DNA of 7,338 nt from Mageeibacillus sp. UBA1255 (lineage in GTDB: Bacteria; Bacillota; Clostridia; UBA1212; UBA1255). The number at the start of each line of letters is the position of its first letter. Position 1 is the first letter of the stretch. The position numbers and the translations under genes were made by a program. Location: the NCBI GenBank assembly GCA_002308795.1, contig DBVV01000148.1, positions 1 to 7,338 on the forward strand, given 5' to 3'. Below the pieces are notes generated by a model. That model was not told the DNA's origin. It saw nothing but the letters and a program-made list of their open reading frames with translations, and did not search any database. This document shows, piece by piece, positions 6,176 to 7,338 of the stretch.

Positions 6176-7228
6176 ATGATCAAACACAACATTATCATTA
6201 TCGGCTGCGGCGCCATCACGTTCCGCTGGCTGGACCACATCACCAAACGCGACGACTGCAAAGTACTTGCGCTGGTAGACCGCAACGTTGACAACGCGAT
6301 CAATTACCGCGACCGCTACGGCCTTGACTGCAACATCTACACCAGCGAAAAAGAAGCGCTCGAAAAAGAAAAAGGCGATCTGCTCATTGACCTCACGTTC
6401 GTCACCGCACATTGCGAGATCGTCACCACCGCGCTTAAAGCGGGCTACAACGTTTTCGGCGAAAAACCGATGGCATTCACCGTTGATCAGGTCAACGAGA
6501 TCTTAAAGACCGTGGATGAGACCGGTAAACATTACTTCGTCATGCAGAACCGCCGCTTTATCGACCGCGTCGGAAAGATCCGCGAACTGGTAAAATCCGG
6601 CCTTCTCGGAGAACCCACTCTGCTGAGCGGTTCGATCTACGTTAACGCAGATATGGGCAGCATCCGCAACAATCTTAAATACCCGCAGCTCCAGGACAAT
6701 AACATCCACAGTTTCGACATGGCGCGCTACCTCGTCGACGGAAAGCCCACTTCAGTCATCTACCACAGCTTCCGTCCGAAGGGGTCAATGTACACCGGCG
6801 ACTCCGCATGCGACGCAGTGTTCGAATTTGACAACGGTGTGACGTACCTGTTCCGCGGCTACAACGGCGCTCAGGCATGCTGGACTTCCTGGGACAACGA
6901 ATGGCGTATCGACTGCGATAAGGGTTCCGTGGTATGGGACGGTTTCGGCGACGTTCATTATCAGTATTTTGAGCATACCAACGGCCTCCATTTCGGCGAG
7001 TGGTTCAAAGAGGGCGTGTTCGAAAAGCCCGAGGTCGTACGCGACCAGCACGACGGCGCACTCGAAGACCTGTTCGACGCACTTGACACCGGACGCACCC
7101 CCGGCACGGATTGCAAGGACAACGTCTACAGCATCGCGATGGTGCTTGCCAGCATCAAGAGCATCGAGGAAAACCGCAAGGTCGAGATCGTTGTAAACAA
7201 CACGTATCCGTATCTTGAGCTAAAATAA
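6176..7228 (+). CDS. Gfo/Idh/MocA-family NAD(P)-dependent oxidoreductase
   Basis: 350 residues, starting at ATG 6176 with AAAGGAG (6161-6167) upstream. The N-terminal Rossmann domain has the dinucleotide loop IIIIGCGAI (6-14), an acidic Asp at the end of strand two (LALVDR, favouring NAD) and the family hallmark GEKP (95-98). The C-terminal alpha/beta domain contains Asp174-xxx-His178-xx-Asp181, matching the usual catalytic DxxxH arrangement, and the MQNRRF strand. The length is typical. These enzymes oxidise or reduce a hydroxyl/keto group of sugars, inositols or their derivatives, often at C2 or C3. As partner of the barrel protein upstream it may make or consume the keto-sugar that protein handles; the substrate is unknown. 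The stop codon (7226-7228) lies one base before a heptamer repeat array, and no terminator is visible in the window. Confidence 0.9.
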   Translation: MIKHNIIIIGCGAITFRWLDHITKRDDCKVLALVDRNVDNAINYRDRYGLDCNIYTSEKEALEKEKGDLLIDLTFVTAHCEIVTTALKAGYNVFGEKPMAFTVDQVNEILKTVDETGKHYFVMQNRRFIDRVGKIRELVKSGLLGEPTLLSGSIYVNADMGSIRNNLKYPQLQDNNIHSFDMARYLVDGKPTSVIYHSFRPKGSMYTGDSACDAVFEFDNGVTYLFRGYNGAQACWTSWDNEWRIDCDKGSVVWDGFGDVHYQYFEHTNGLHFGEWFKEGVFEKPEVVRDQHDGALEDLFDALDTGRTPGTDCKDNVYSIAMVLASIKSIEENRKVEIVVNNTYPYLELK

Positions 7229-7229
7229 T

Positions 7230-7313
7230 GGCAAATGGCAAGTGGCAAGTGGCAAGTTGAAAGTTGCAAGTTGCAAGTGGCAAGTGGCAAGTTGAAAGTT
7301 GCAAGGGGCAAAT
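7230..7313 (+). repeat. Right heptamer array
   Basis: Twelve uninterrupted 7-bp units fill 84 bases exactly: GGCAAAT, GGCAAGT three times, TGAAAGT, TGCAAGT twice, GGCAAGT twice, TGAAAGT, TGCAAGG, GGCAAAT. There is a higher-order 35-bp period: 7244-7270 is repeated without change at 7279-7305. The units are those of the left array in opposite orientation. The array starts one base after the dehydrogenase stop codon. Seven is not a multiple of three, so all frames give spurious repetitive peptides; no gene is present. Confidence 0.9.
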
Positions 7314-7330
7314 GGGCGAACCGGATGATG
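7313..7330 (-). repeat. Inverted copy of the repeat core
   Basis: Read on the minus strand, these 18 bases are CATCATCCGGTTCGCCCA, identical at 16 of 18 positions to the core at 140-157 (CATCACTCGGTTCGCCCA). In both places the core is followed on its 3' side by ACTTGCC/ATTTGCC-type heptamers. The shared non-heptamer sequence shows that the two ends carry the same dispersed element and not just similar simple repeats. The remaining bases to 7338 show nothing I can name. Confidence 0.75.
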
Positions 7331-7338
7331 ACACGAAT

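Noticed and set aside
7230..7313. CRISPR array
   Set aside because: Units are 7 bp and contiguous, with no unique spacers and no cas genes.
1..7338. Composite transposon bounded by terminal inverted repeats
   Set aside because: No transposase, integrase or target duplication is visible, and the end repeats are arrays of different length. Kept only as a rearrangement hypothesis in findings.

Overview
The window looks like part of a gut- or rumen-type Firmicute (Clostridia) chromosome. Reasons: Gram-positive-style AGGAGG ribosome sites, TTGACA/TATAAT promoters with TGn extensions, short signal peptides, a C-terminal Pro-Gln-Thr-Gly-Asp sorting-type signal, an IclR regulator, and low-complexity ATGGAGAATGG / GGCAAGTGGCAAG repeats. 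I recall similar repeats from such genomes but cannot confirm the taxon.

Layout. Bases 1-190 are a repeat region built almost wholly of 7-bp units: a long inverted repeat (1-26 against 72-97), a heptamer array (72-140), a non-heptamer core (about 140-157) and more heptamers (157-190). A gene for a secreted, membrane-anchored TIM-barrel glycoside-hydrolase-like protein with a CBM9-like C-terminal domain follows (246-2795). Its likely promoter takes its -35 box from the last repeat units. Next, under its own promoter, is a smaller surface protein with a sortase-type C-terminus (2952-4193), ending at a bidirectional terminator. An IclR-family regulator (4351-5112, minus strand) converges on it. 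Divergent from iclR is a two-gene operon (5296-7228) with a near-consensus promoter and a palindrome in its leader. It encodes a xylose-isomerase-like TIM-barrel protein and a Gfo/Idh/MocA dehydrogenase. One base after the last stop codon a second heptamer array begins (7230-7313). It ends in an inverted copy of the same core (7313-7330).

Functional reading (inference). The two surface proteins would bind and cut a glycan or glycoside at the cell wall. The isomerase/epimerase and NAD(P)-dependent oxidoreductase would process a released sugar or polyol in the cytoplasm, under control of the divergent IclR protein. The substrate cannot be read from sequence. No transporter lies in the window.

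The least explained part is the heptamer/core repeat family, present in opposite orientation at both ends of this roughly 7-kb module.
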